Positions 1-9,164 of a stretch of 64,000 bases of DNA are shown here, piece by piece (within the stretch, counting starts at the first letter, position 1; each line of letters starts with the position of its first letter). Below the pieces are notes generated by a model that saw only the letters and a program-made list of their open reading frames with translations, was not told the origin of the DNA and ran no database searches. The translations under genes were made by a program, and so were the position numbers. The DNA is from Psychromicrobium lacuslunae (GTDB taxonomy: Bacteria; Actinomycetota; Actinomycetes; Actinomycetales; Micrococcaceae): the NCBI RefSeq assembly GCF_000950575.1, contig NZ_CP011005.1, forward strand, positions 2,914,001 to 2,978,000, in the 5' to 3' direction.

Positions 1-1113
1 GCAACGGTCAGCCCGACGATGGGACTTGCACTCGCGCCGCTGGCCGCCGGAGTCGCCTATTCCCGCGTGCACACCGGGGCGCACTGGCCCTCCGATGTGG
101 TGATTGGCTCGGCGATTGGGGTGGCTGCCGGATTAGTGGTGCGTAACTGGTTCCCGCCCCACGAGGTCACGCCGGAGACCAAGATTAGCCCGATCACCGC
201 CGCCAGCTTGGAACAGGGCGAAGGACTCAGGCTCGTCGCCAACCCGGGCAGCGGCTCATATACCGAGGATTCGATCGCCGCGCTCAAGCGGGAGCTACCC
301 AAGCTTGAGATTGCCGAGCTCGAAGAGGATAAAGAACTTGAACAAGTGATTGATCAGGCCTTGCAGAAACCGGGTGCTAAGGCGCTCGCGGTTTGGGGTG
401 GCGACGGCACGGTGGGTGCGGTGGCGCAGCGCGCCCTTGCCGAAGAGCTACCACTCGCGGTTTTTCCCGGCGGTACTTTCAATCATTTTGCTCGGGATGT
501 ACACAGTGCCAATGTTGAAACCGTTGAGCGGGCGGTGCAAGCTGGCACAGCGCTGCGCACCGATATTGCCGAAGTGAGCATGCAGCGTGCCGAGGGCACC
601 GAGACCCGGGTAATGCTCAATACTGCGAGTGTCGGGATCTATCCCGAGTTGGTGCAACGCCGGGAAGCTTTGCAACAAACCTTGGGTAAGCCCCTGGCCT
701 CAATCATTGCTGGGTTGAGAACTTTTGCCGTACTGAAACCCAGCACCTTGAAAATCGATGGTAAAGCGACGAAGGTCTGGTTGATCTACCTTGGCCGTGG
801 TCGCTACTACCCGCGGGGTTTCGCGCCATTGGAGCGACCCGTGCTGGATGACGGCGTGCTGGATATTCGCTATATTTCGGCGCGGAGTGCGCTCTCCCGG
901 CTCAGGCTGCTGGCCGCCATTCTGACCGGACGTACCGAGGTTTCCCCGGTGATCACGATCGGAACTGAGCAAAAGCTGAGGCTGGAATCAGTTGGCGAAC
1001 CATTTGCGCTGGCCATTGACGGTGAAGTGATCGACGGGGTGCACTCGGCGGAGTTCAGCGTGCTGCCCGGAGCCCTCACGGTCTATGCACCGCCGCCCGC
1101 AGACATCGAATGA
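1..1113 (+). CDS. PAP2 phosphatase / diacylglycerol kinase-like fusion protein, 5' end outside window
   Basis: The frame is open to base 1, so the true start lies upstream; an internal ATG at 19 is unlikely to be the start. The first visible residues carry the last PAP2 phosphatase motif (SRVHTGAHWPSD), which normally ends an acid-phosphatase domain whose earlier motifs would be off the edge. After a short linker comes a lipid-kinase-like catalytic domain with GGDGT and PGGTFNHFA, the nucleotide-binding signatures of the DAGK/YegS family, and a C-terminal beta domain. The fusion suggests a membrane lipid phosphatase joined to a lipid kinase that acts on diacylglycerol-like or phosphatidyl substrates. 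Substrate is not determinable from the sequence. The next gene starts 130 bases downstream. Confidence 0.85.
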   Translation, partial: ATVSPTMGLALAPLAAGVAYSRVHTGAHWPSDVVIGSAIGVAAGLVVRNWFPPHEVTPETKISPITAASLEQGEGLRLVANPGSGSYTEDSIAALKRELPKLEIAELEEDKELEQVIDQALQKPGAKALAVWGGDGTVGAVAQRALAEELPLAVFPGGTFNHFARDVHSANVETVERAVQAGTALRTDIAEVSMQRAEGTETRVMLNTASVGIYPELVQRREALQQTLGKPLASIIAGLRTFAVLKPSTLKIDGKATKVWLIYLGRGRYYPRGFAPLERPVLDDGVLDIRYISARSALSRLRLLAAILTGRTEVSPVITIGTEQKLRLESVGEPFALAIDGEVIDGVHSAEFSVLPGALTVYAPPPADIE

Positions 1114-1245
1114 GCTAACTCGGAGCCACTTAGGTCATCCTCAAGGATTACCGGTTGATTTAGTCAAGTTCATCCCTGAGCGGGGCGATTTGAGGGCTGG
1201 TCATCCGTACTGTGGTAAATGGAACAACTGACCTAAGGAGCTTTC

Positions 1246-2205
1246 ATGATTGAAGCCACCCAGCTCTCCAAGCACTATGGCACCAAGACGGCCGTGGACG
1301 GGATCTCCTTTTCCGTGCAGCCCGGTAAGGTGACCGGCTTTCTAGGGCCGAACGGTGCCGGGAAGTCCACCACGATGCGGATGATCGTCGGCCTGGACCG
1401 GCCTAATCATGGCAGCGTGACGGTTAACGGCAAGAAATACGCGGAACACAAGAACCCCCTGCATCAGGTGGGTGCGCTGCTCGATGCTAAGGCGGTGCAC
1501 ACCTCGCGCAGTGCCTACAATCATCTGCGAGCAATGGCGGCCACGCACAGTATCCCCAAGGCTCGCGTCGATCAGGTGATTGAAATGACCGGCCTGGGTC
1601 AGGTGGCCAAGAAGAAAGCCGGCGGTTTCTCACTGGGTATGGGGCAGCGATTGGGTATCGCTAATGCGCTCTTGGGGGACCCGCAGACGCTTATCCTGGA
1701 CGAGCCGGTCAACGGCTTGGATCCGGAGGGTGTGCTGTGGGTTCGTAATCTGGTACGTTACCTCGCTGGCGAAGGTAAGACGGTCTTCCTCTCCTCACAT
1801 CTCATGAGCGAAATGGCACAGACCGCCGACCACCTCATTGTGATCGGCCGCGGCAAGATCATCGCGGATGCGCCGATTAGCGAATTGATTGCCGGCAACC
1901 GGGCCAACCGGGTGCGGGTGCGTACGCCGCAAACCACTGAGCTGACTCGCTTACTGGCCGCCAACGGGGTAACGATCAGCGCCAGCGAGGCCGAGACCCT
2001 CGAGGTCTCCGGGATGGAATCGCGTCAGATCGCTCAGATCGCGTTGGATAACCAGGTGCTCGTCTATGAGTTGTCACCGCTCTCGGCCTCTCTCGAGGAA
2101 GCCTACTTTGACCTCACCAAAGACGAGGTTGAATACCATTCGCAGATCGACGGTGGCACCGCGACCTTGCCGCCCGCCGGTCCAGTAGCAACTCCGGGGA
2201 AGTGA
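1246..2205 (+). CDS. ABC transporter ATP-binding protein (drug/bacitracin-exporter type)
   Basis: A 319-residue ABC ATPase with Walker A GPNGAGKST, signature SLGMGQRLGIA, Walker B LILDEPVNGLDPEG and the switch histidine in SSHLMSEM. The length and the extra C-terminal ~90 residues are typical of the DrrA/BcrA-like ATPases that pair with a single small permease. ATG is preceded by AAGGAG at a good distance. The downstream permease overlaps its stop by four bases, so the two are translated together as a two-subunit exporter. The following histidine kinase and response regulator sit in the same direction and probably sense the exported compound or envelope stress. Substrate unknown. Confidence 0.92.
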   Translation: MIEATQLSKHYGTKTAVDGISFSVQPGKVTGFLGPNGAGKSTTMRMIVGLDRPNHGSVTVNGKKYAEHKNPLHQVGALLDAKAVHTSRSAYNHLRAMAATHSIPKARVDQVIEMTGLGQVAKKKAGGFSLGMGQRLGIANALLGDPQTLILDEPVNGLDPEGVLWVRNLVRYLAGEGKTVFLSSHLMSEMAQTADHLIVIGRGKIIADAPISELIAGNRANRVRVRTPQTTELTRLLAANGVTISASEAETLEVSGMESRQIAQIALDNQVLVYELSPLSASLEEAYFDLTKDEVEYHSQIDGGTATLPPAGPVATPGK

Positions 2206-3086
2206 CTGAGATGACAACGCAGACTATTAATCCGACTCGCAGCTCAACCGCTGGAACTCGAGGTTTGAGTTTCGCCGGGGTGGTGCAGAGTGAGTTGACC
2301 AAGTTCTGGTCGCTGGTCTCCACCAAGATCCTGTTGCTGGTCAGTTTCTTGGCAATGATCGGCTTGAGCGCCTTCGGCGCCTGGGGCAACGCTTTCGGAA
2401 TGAGCGAGCTGCAGAAGAATCCAAACCTGGCGGGTCCGGCCGGCCCGCCGCCGATGCTCGACTTGGACAGCATTATCGGTTCGGTGGCGACCGTGGGTGC
2501 CTATATCGGGGTGCCAGTGATTGGCGCACTCGCGGTGATGTTCATCGCCTCTGAGTACTCCACTGGTATGGTGCGCTCGACCTTCTCGGCTGTGCCGAAG
2601 CGCTTGCCGGTGCTCTGGGCCAAGGCGATCATCCTTGCGGTCTGTGGCTACCTGCTCTCGGTGGCGGCCTTCTTCGTCTCCTTCTTACTGGACGCGGCGA
2701 TCTTCAAGGCTTATGGTTTCGACGTCTCGCTCAATGGCAAAGGAACCCTGTCGCATATTTTCCTGATGGGGCTTTACATTGTTGGTGCGGTTGTCATTGG
2801 CCTGGCGCTCGGTGTTTTGCTGAGGAACTCCGCAGCCGCCATCGTGATCCTGATCGGCATTTTCTTCGTACTACCGATTGCCGGTAGCTTCATCTCGAGT
2901 ATTCCGGGTGATTTCTGGAAGTATTTGCCGGATTACTTCCCGAGTTCGGTTGGCGAACGGATGGCCAGCGCCACCGAGCACGTTGACGGCAAGCTCGATG
3001 CCTGGCAGGCCGGATTGATCTACCTCGGCTGGGTACTGGTGGCGCTAGTGCCAGCGGCCTTCCTGCTCAAGAAGCGGGACGTCTAA
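2202..3086 (+). CDS. ABC transporter permease
   Basis: A 294-residue membrane protein with about six hydrophobic segments (near residues 40-60, 95-120, 145-170, 185-205, 210-232, 265-288) of the ABC-2 type. The GTG start at 2202 overlaps the ATPase stop as GTGA; an ATG nine bases later is an alternative. It supplies the membrane channel for the preceding ATPase. It ends in a short basic stretch (KKRDV) and the histidine kinase begins nine bases later, consistent with one four-gene transcript. Confidence 0.88.
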   Translation: MTEMTTQTINPTRSSTAGTRGLSFAGVVQSELTKFWSLVSTKILLLVSFLAMIGLSAFGAWGNAFGMSELQKNPNLAGPAGPPPMLDLDSIIGSVATVGAYIGVPVIGALAVMFIASEYSTGMVRSTFSAVPKRLPVLWAKAIILAVCGYLLSVAAFFVSFLLDAAIFKAYGFDVSLNGKGTLSHIFLMGLYIVGAVVIGLALGVLLRNSAAAIVILIGIFFVLPIAGSFISSIPGDFWKYLPDYFPSSVGERMASATEHVDGKLDAWQAGLIYLGWVLVALVPAAFLLKKRDV

Positions 3087-3095
3087 GCTCGGAGG

Positions 3096-4391
3096 ATGAG
3101 CCCGAAAAACCAGGTGAGGTCGGCGACGGAGCGAACGGCCGCCGTCGACCTCACCGAATTCAGCACTAAGCGCCGCGGCCCGGTCCGGCGCTTCTTTTTC
3201 AAGCATCCGGTGCTGATGGACCTCACCGTGGTGCTGATTTTTCTGCTGTTTTCCGCTATTAATACGGTCTCTTCGAGTAGCGAAGGCCATCTCTGGCCAT
3301 TGATTTTTAGTTTGCTGATGGCCGGGCTTTTGTTTTTCCGGCGCAGGATGCCGTTGCTGGTACTGATCCTGGTCAGTGCCTGTGAAATCTTGGTGCTGCT
3401 GAGCCCGCCGAATCAGCCTTACAACAGCGGCTGGGGGATGATCTTCGCGCTTTATGCGGTGGCCGCGGCCCGAGGTGCCCGGATCGGGTTTTCTGCCACC
3501 GCGGCGGTAAGCCTGCCGCTTGGCGCGCTGATGTTCTGGGCGTTTTCCTGGATTACGCTGCCGCCACAGTTTGACGGTATCTATCCGTGGACATTATGGA
3601 TTTCCACCGTTGGTTTCATGATCCTAGGAAATGTCATCGCGACCGGGATTGGGGTGATGATTTGGCGGGATCGCAAGCATGACTTGGAGGTCCAGGAGTG
3701 GGCGCGAAGAAATGTCAGCCTGGCTTCGGCGAATGAGCGGAATCGAATTGCCCGCGAGATGCACGATGTGGTGGCGCATTCGCTTTCGGTGATGATTGCC
3801 CTTTCGGACGGCGCTCAGGTCGCGCTCAATAGATCACCGGAGCGGGCTGAAGAAGCCTTGCAGAAACTTTCGCAAACCGGTCGTGGCGCGCTCGCCGATA
3901 TGCAACGCGTGCTTGGCGTCTTGCGACGTGAGGAGCCGGTGGAGCAGGTTGAGCGACGGCCGTTGTCGAGAGACTTCGACATCGAGGGCCTACTCGCCGG
4001 ATTTCGGGCCGCTGGAATGCCGTTATCGTTTTCCTTTTCGGGTCCCGCGCTGCCAGTGGACTCGGGATTTCAGCTCGCGGTCTACCGGATTGTGCAAGAG
4101 TCACTGACCAACGTTCTCCGTTATGCACAGCATGTCTCCCGGGTCGAGGTGAAGATTTCACATCTACATCCGTTCGTCGAGCTCCTGGTCAGCGACGACG
4201 GTCGGGCCGGGCTGCCGAGAGGCGCGAGCGCTGTGCGCGGCAGCGGCCAGGGCCTGATCGGCATGCGGGAGCGGGCCGCCGCCTACGCCGGCGAGGTCTC
4301 CGCCGGTCCGCGAAGCTCCGGCGGCTGGCTGGTTGAGGCTAGACTGGCGTGCCCGGAGACCGAAGTGAATGTGGCAAGGGAGAACTCATGA
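3096..4391 (+). CDS. Sensor histidine kinase, NarL/DesK-like (HisKA_3)
   Basis: A 431-residue kinase. Residues ~35-190 hold five or six transmembrane segments with no large extracytoplasmic loop, so it may sense membrane state or signals from the exporter. The dimerisation box NERNRIAREMHDVVAHS places the phospho-acceptor histidine at residue 223; the ATPase domain follows, with the DDGRAG and GQGLIGMRERA nucleotide-binding boxes. The start has GGAGG close upstream. It overlaps the response regulator by four bases (ATGA), the normal arrangement for a cognate pair. Confidence 0.92.
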   Translation: MSPKNQVRSATERTAAVDLTEFSTKRRGPVRRFFFKHPVLMDLTVVLIFLLFSAINTVSSSSEGHLWPLIFSLLMAGLLFFRRRMPLLVLILVSACEILVLLSPPNQPYNSGWGMIFALYAVAAARGARIGFSATAAVSLPLGALMFWAFSWITLPPQFDGIYPWTLWISTVGFMILGNVIATGIGVMIWRDRKHDLEVQEWARRNVSLASANERNRIAREMHDVVAHSLSVMIALSDGAQVALNRSPERAEEALQKLSQTGRGALADMQRVLGVLRREEPVEQVERRPLSRDFDIEGLLAGFRAAGMPLSFSFSGPALPVDSGFQLAVYRIVQESLTNVLRYAQHVSRVEVKISHLHPFVELLVSDDGRAGLPRGASAVRGSGQGLIGMRERAAAYAGEVSAGPRSSGGWLVEARLACPETEVNVARENS

Positions 4392-5044
4392 AAATCCTGC
4401 TGGTTGATGATCAGCCGCTCCTGTTAATGGGCTTTCGGCTGATCCTTGAGGGTGAGTCGGATTTTGAGATCGTTGGTGAGGCGGTGGACGGTGCCGAGGC
4501 GGTGCGCTTAGTTGACAGCCTGCAACCCGATGTGGTGCTGATGGACGTCCGAATGCCAGTAATGGACGGCATCGAGGCCACCCGCAAGATCGTTGCTTCT
4601 GGGGCATCGGCGCGAGTGATTATCTTGACCACTTTTGATTTGGATGAGTATGCCTTCGCCGGCTTGCAAGCTGGTGCCAGTGCCTTTTTGTTGAAAAACG
4701 TGGCTCCCGCCGAGTTGGTTGGCGCGGTCCGCGTGGTGTCCAGCGGTGAGGCGGTGGTGGCGCCGCGGGTCACCCAACGATTGCTTGAGAACTTCGTTCG
4801 GGCCACCCCGGCTATCCCGGTCTCCGACGGTTCCGAGATGGGGTTGACCTCCCGTGAGGTTGAGGTGGTTCGGGCGCTCGCCGAGGGGTTGTCGAACGCC
4901 GAAATCGCTCACCGCTTCTACCTTTCGGAGGCTACCGTGAAGACCCATGTGCGGCGCATCCTGACCAAACTCGATCTGCGTGACCGAGTTCAAGTCGTGG
5001 TCTGGGCCTATGAGTCCGGCGTGGTGGTACCGGGGAGCGAATAA
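4388..5044 (+). CDS. LuxR/NarL-family response regulator
   Basis: The 218-residue protein starts at the ATG overlapping the kinase stop, with GGGAG upstream; longer in-frame starts would run deep into the kinase gene. The receiver domain has the acidic pair VDDQ, phospho-acceptor Asp53 in LMDVRMP, and the conserved Lys in FLLKN. The C-terminal helix-turn-helix (LTSREVEVVRALAEG through TVKTHVRRIL) is of the GerE/LuxR class. It likely controls the upstream ABC exporter operon, but no operator was identified. Confidence 0.93.
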   Translation: MKILLVDDQPLLLMGFRLILEGESDFEIVGEAVDGAEAVRLVDSLQPDVVLMDVRMPVMDGIEATRKIVASGASARVIILTTFDLDEYAFAGLQAGASAFLLKNVAPAELVGAVRVVSSGEAVVAPRVTQRLLENFVRATPAIPVSDGSEMGLTSREVEVVRALAEGLSNAEIAHRFYLSEATVKTHVRRILTKLDLRDRVQVVVWAYESGVVVPGSE

Positions 5045-5061
5045 GCACTTGGCTCGCCGTC

Positions 5062-7068
5062 TCAGCGACCCCGGAAGGCCCGAATAAGGGCCCTGAGACC
5101 GAAGACAAACCCGCCGAGCGCCAGCGTGTAACCAAAGAATGAATAAAGTCTCAGTTGTGGCGCAATCAGCGGGCCAGTATCGGAGATAATCAGCACGATG
5201 CTGCCGATAATTGCGGCGATGGAGATCGCCGCCACAATGCCTTCATGAGCCAGTCCGGTCAGGAACCCGCGGTCCGTGGGCTCCGAAAATTGCCTGACCT
5301 GAACCTGCAAGGTGCCGTTCTCGATTTTCTCGCTCAAGCTAGCGAGGTTTCGAGGTAGCCTCTGCAGACTGTTGACGAGACCGATCGTATTGGAAGCGAT
5401 CAGGTTTTTAATTGATTCAGCCGAGTACATTTCTGCTAGGAGGGCTGAGGCCTGTGCCTGTGCTTCGGCGATCACGTTGAAACCCGGTTCGATGAGTTGG
5501 ATGGAGCCTTCCAGCGCCCCGATCGCACGCAGCGCGGCAGCCAATTGTGCCGGGATTCCTAGTTCATGCTTTTGCACTAGAGCGAACAGTCGCATCACCA
5601 GCGAACTGGTTGAGGAGTTCAAGTAAGTCAGCAGAACGCCCACTTCACGTTCAAAGCTACGACGATCGAGTTTCTCTGGTACGTCGAGCATTTCCAGCAG
5701 CCGATCCGCGGCGGCCATATTATCTTCCGCCTTCACCGCGACCAGAAAGGCCGCCAGTGAGGATCTGGTGTCCTTACCCAAACGCCCCACCGAACCAAAG
5801 TCGAGCAGCGCCAACTGGGCCTCAGGGTCGCTGTCCCTGGCTGCAGAATCGAGCGTTCCGGGCAGGAAAATGATGTTTCCCGGGTGCAGATCGGCGTGGA
5901 AAATCCCGTTGACCACGATCTGCTGCAGCACCCCATTCAGCAGGGTGCTGGCCAGCCGGTGTCGCTCGCGCTGCGGAAGTCCGGCGAGTTGAGTTGCCGC
6001 GTCACCCAGCGGGATTCCGGCTAGTTGTTCCATCACCAGGACCTGACGCCCAGAGAGCTCGGGAAAGGCCCGAGGAATGCGAATCCGGGAAGAGCCCGCT
6101 GCGACGGCGACCATATTGTCTAACTCGGTGCGGTAGTCGAGCTCTTCACGTAATGAGGCCGCAAAGCCAGCCGCTAGTCGAGCGACGCCAATGCTACGAC
6201 CCCACGAAGTGCTGCGCTCAACCAGTCGGGCAAATCGCTCAATAATATCCAGATCCACTTTGACCTGGGCCAAGGCTGCGGGCCGCTGTACCTTCACCAC
6301 TACAGCTTCGCCCGAGAGCAGTTTGGCACTATGTACCTGAGCAACCGAGGCCGAGGCGAGCGGTTTGCTGGAGATGCTGTTAAGTACTTGTCGCCAAGGC
6401 GTCCCGAAGGCCGAGTCAATCTGTGCTTCGAGAGCTTGCCATTCCTCTGGTTCGGCTTTGGTCTGCAATTTGGCTAGCTCGGTGATGTACTCGACGGGCA
6501 GCAGATCCGCCCTGGTTGACATCATTTGGCCTAGTTTGATGAAGGTCACTCCAGATTTATTGAGGGTATTCGCCAGTGCCTTGGCTGTTCTAGCGGCCTC
6601 TGGGGTTCCGCTCTGGATGGCTTTCATGCTGGTCGGGCGCAGCAGGCCTGCTCTGAGTGCAATACCGGCTACCTGGAAATAGCGACGTCGCCTGGCCTTA
6701 GAAGCTCGACGAGCACGTAGTAAGGCCAAAGGCGAGGGCACTGTGCCGGTTGGCCAGAGCACCTCAGTGGCAACGAGCAGCGCCACCCCGAAGGCGAAGG
6801 CCCAGGCAAAAGATAGCCCAACGATCAGCATCGCGCCACCGAAATTCTGCGGCTGGCTGAGTGATTCGGCATCGTTCAGTCCGGAAGCGCTAAGAAAGAC
6901 AGTGATCAGTGGCGTGGCGCCGAAGTTGACCAATAGACCGATCACGATGGAGCGTGGCCAGCCGACCGGTACCCCTAAAATGCGCCGTGCCACAAAGGCG
7001 GCAATCACCGCAAAGAGCAGGGTAAATAAGAAGATGAGCGGCAATGAAATAACCGAGACCAGATCCAT
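5062..7068 (-). CDS. ABC1/UbiB-family protein kinase-like protein with membrane segments
   Basis: A 668-residue protein beginning with two or three transmembrane helices (residues ~5-80), then the ABC1/ADCK/UbiB kinase-like core: FIKLGQMMSTRADLLP (the KxGQ motif), FHADLHPGNI (catalytic loop) and LLDFGSVGRL (metal-binding DFG-like), ending in two more helices. Members of this family act as unusual ATPases/kinases in isoprenoid-lipid metabolism; in actinobacteria the target is unknown. The ATG lies two bases after the PadR stop and has AGGAAG upstream, so it is co-transcribed with and probably controlled by PadR. It faces the two-component system tail to tail with a gap of 17 bases. Confidence 0.88.
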   Translation of the reverse strand: MDLVSVISLPLIFLFTLLFAVIAAFVARRILGVPVGWPRSIVIGLLVNFGATPLITVFLSASGLNDAESLSQPQNFGGAMLIVGLSFAWAFAFGVALLVATEVLWPTGTVPSPLALLRARRASKARRRRYFQVAGIALRAGLLRPTSMKAIQSGTPEAARTAKALANTLNKSGVTFIKLGQMMSTRADLLPVEYITELAKLQTKAEPEEWQALEAQIDSAFGTPWRQVLNSISSKPLASASVAQVHSAKLLSGEAVVVKVQRPAALAQVKVDLDIIERFARLVERSTSWGRSIGVARLAAGFAASLREELDYRTELDNMVAVAAGSSRIRIPRAFPELSGRQVLVMEQLAGIPLGDAATQLAGLPQRERHRLASTLLNGVLQQIVVNGIFHADLHPGNIIFLPGTLDSAARDSDPEAQLALLDFGSVGRLGKDTRSSLAAFLVAVKAEDNMAAADRLLEMLDVPEKLDRRSFEREVGVLLTYLNSSTSSLVMRLFALVQKHELGIPAQLAAALRAIGALEGSIQLIEPGFNVIAEAQAQASALLAEMYSAESIKNLIASNTIGLVNSLQRLPRNLASLSEKIENGTLQVQVRQFSEPTDRGFLTGLAHEGIVAAISIAAIIGSIVLIISDTGPLIAPQLRLYSFFGYTLALGGFVFGLRALIRAFRGR

Positions 7069-7070
7069 CG

Positions 7071-7634
7071 CTATAACTTCCTGCCCACCACGCGCCGTAC
7101 CCAATGTTCGGCGGTCCGTGCCGCATGGGCACCGTAGCGTACAGCCAACTCGGGTGCGCCGAGTTTAGCTGCCTCGCTGGGTGGCGGAAGTTCTTGATCA
7201 GGCAGCAACACGCCGAGAGCCGAGTCAATATGCGCAAGCAGGCGGCGACGCTCTTCCTGTAGTGCCGCGATGGCCTGGTCTCGGACTCCCGGGTCCTCGG
7301 CGCGGCTGCCGAAAAACAATTTGGCCAGCCGCTCATCGCGCACCCGGAGTGGTGCACTGGGGGCCTTTAACCAGTCGAGCAGGGCGTCCCTGCCCTGCTC
7401 GGTGATTTCCCAGTGCTGCCTGGCGTGCGGGCCTTGTGCTTCACCAATTGGGCGAATATAGCCCCTTGCCGAGAGGGCTTGTAGTTGCGGATAGAGCTGA
7501 CCGGGACTGATGCCCCAGAATTCCGCTATCGATTCCTTTGCCTGCCGCAAAATGTCGTAACCGCTCTGCGGGGCAAGCGAGAGAAATCCCATAATGGCCC
7601 AGGCGGTGGGGGTCAAGGGAGCCTGATCTGTCAT
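7071..7634 (-). CDS. PadR-family transcriptional regulator
   Basis: 187 residues: an N-terminal winged-helix domain (AIMGFLSLAPQSGYDILRQA, then GISPGQLYPQLQALSARGYI) and a C-terminal Vir_act_alpha_C-like helical domain. This is the PadR layout. It is the first gene of a two-gene unit with the ABC1 protein. A perfect 17-base inverted repeat lies just upstream of its start, which strongly suggests autorepression. Confidence 0.92.
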   Translation of the reverse strand: MTDQAPLTPTAWAIMGFLSLAPQSGYDILRQAKESIAEFWGISPGQLYPQLQALSARGYIRPIGEAQGPHARQHWEITEQGRDALLDWLKAPSAPLRVRDERLAKLFFGSRAEDPGVRDQAIAALQEERRRLLAHIDSALGVLLPDQELPPPSEAAKLGAPELAVRYGAHAARTAEHWVRRVVGRKL

Positions 7635-7641
7635 GATGCCT

Positions 7642-7678
7642 CTTCGATAGATATATCTGAAAGATATATCTATCGAAG
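7642..7678. promoter_or_regulatory. Palindromic operator upstream of padR
   Basis: Arms 7642-7658 and 7662-7678 are perfect inverted repeats of 17 bases (CTTCGATAGATATATCT) around a three-base centre. The inner part AGATATATCT is itself palindromic. The site ends eight bases before the padR start and abuts its ribosome site, the expected place for a dimeric autorepressor. Binding by this PadR is inferred from position. Confidence 0.75.
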
Positions 7679-7681
7679 GAG

Positions 7682-7729
7682 TTCGGCAAGAGTCAGGGCA
7701 TTCGCTTCGGCAAGAGTCAGGGCATTCGC
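7682..7729. repeat. Perfect tandem duplication of 24 bases
   Basis: Bases 7682-7705 and 7706-7729 are identical 24-base units. The pair sits between the padR operator and the aminopeptidase gene, in what should be the promoter or 5' UTR of the latter. It looks like a recent slippage duplication; no function is evident. Confidence 0.85.
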
Positions 7730-7770
7730 TGGGGTGTGACGAGGCTGGCGGAATCTGATTGAATCAAATC

Positions 7771-9081
7771 ATGCCCACAGTCTCTGCGCTTGACCATGTC
7801 CGCGATCTAGGCCGCTTCGTCTCTGCGTCACCGTCTAGTTTCCATGCCACTGCCGAGGCCGCCCGCCGACTCAGCGCGGCGGGTTTCAAGCAGCTTGATG
7901 AACGCCAGGAGTGGCCGAAAGAAGCGGGTAGTTATTTTGTGATCCGGCATGGGGCGCTGCTTGCTTGGCTACTGCCGGCAACGGCCGGGCCACGGACCGG
8001 CTTCAATATTTTTGGCGCGCACACCGATTCGCCCTCTTTTAAGCTGAAACCGAAATCCACCACCGGACGCTTCGGCTGGTTGCAGGCGGGTGTAGAAGTT
8101 TACGGTGGACCGCTGCTGAATTCGTGGTTGGATCGCGAGCTATGCCTGGCGGGCCGGCTGGTGTTGCTGGACGGCAGCACGGTGTTAGCACAGACCACGC
8201 CACTTTTGCGGTTTCCACAACTTGCCGTACACCTGGATCGTTCAGTCAATGAAGGTTTTAAGCTTGATCGCCAGTATCAGATGAATCCGATTTGGGGGCT
8301 CGGAGATCCCAGCGAGGCCGATTTGCTAGCTGTTCTTGCCGAGTCGGCCGGGGTGCAGGCAGCGCAGGTAGCCGGCTATGACGTGGTTTTGGCGGACACC
8401 CAACAGCCCGAGGTGTTTGGTGCTGATCAGGCCTTCTTCGCCTCGGGGCGGCTGGATAATCTGAGCTCGGTGCATGCCGGCGTGCAGGCGCTGATTGAGC
8501 TAGCTGACACGACCGAGAATGCAGGTTCGGAGTCGGAAGCTCCGATCGCGGTGCTGGCTGCCTTTGATCATGAGGAGGTGGGCAGCGGCTCGACCTCTGG
8601 TGCCAGCGGGCCGATATTGGCAGATATCCTGGCGCGCATTTCGGCAAGCCTGGGAGCGGGTTCTGAAGATTGGCATCGTGCCCTGGCGTCCTCTTGGTGT
8701 CTCTCTGCGGATGCTGGACACGCTGTGCACCCCAACTATGCGGACCGGCACGATCCGGCCAACCATCCGCAACTCAACGCTGGTCCGTTGCTGAAGATCA
8801 ATGCGAATCAACGCTACGCCACCGATGCCGAGGGTGCCGCTTTAGTTGCCAGACTGGCTCGGCAAGAAAATATTCCATACCAGGAATTTGTTTCGAATAA
8901 TGATATTCCTTGTGGTTCAACTATAGGTCCACTGACCGCTACCCGGCTGGGTATCCGTACCATTGACGTCGGTGTTCCCTTGCTGTCGATGCATTCGGCT
9001 CGGGAGATGTCAGGGGTTCAGGATCCGTTGTGGCTCAGCCAGCTGGGCCGCGCCTTCTTCGCTGCGACAACTGGTCGATAA
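7771..9081 (+). CDS. M18-family aminopeptidase
   Basis: About 436 residues, the normal length for cytosolic M18 (aspartyl-type) aminopeptidases, which are dinuclear zinc enzymes removing N-terminal acidic or other residues. Zinc ligands and catalytic residues are visible in FGAHTDSPSFKL, AFDHEEVGSG, DAGHAVHPNY and the C-terminal MHSAREMSG. The start is uncertain: ATG at 7771 or an in-frame TTG at 7759 that is better spaced from GGCGGA. It stands alone and is divergent from padR. Confidence 0.9.
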   Translation: MPTVSALDHVRDLGRFVSASPSSFHATAEAARRLSAAGFKQLDERQEWPKEAGSYFVIRHGALLAWLLPATAGPRTGFNIFGAHTDSPSFKLKPKSTTGRFGWLQAGVEVYGGPLLNSWLDRELCLAGRLVLLDGSTVLAQTTPLLRFPQLAVHLDRSVNEGFKLDRQYQMNPIWGLGDPSEADLLAVLAESAGVQAAQVAGYDVVLADTQQPEVFGADQAFFASGRLDNLSSVHAGVQALIELADTTENAGSESEAPIAVLAAFDHEEVGSGSTSGASGPILADILARISASLGAGSEDWHRALASSWCLSADAGHAVHPNYADRHDPANHPQLNAGPLLKINANQRYATDAEGAALVARLARQENIPYQEFVSNNDIPCGSTIGPLTATRLGIRTIDVGVPLLSMHSAREMSGVQDPLWLSQLGRAFFAATTGR

Positions 9082-9164
9082 GCTTGCTTCGCCCGGTCGG
9101 CTGCGGCCTGAGGCCTAACATGAGCTGTCCACGGAGAGTTGTTTAGCCAGCCGCAGCACCTCGC

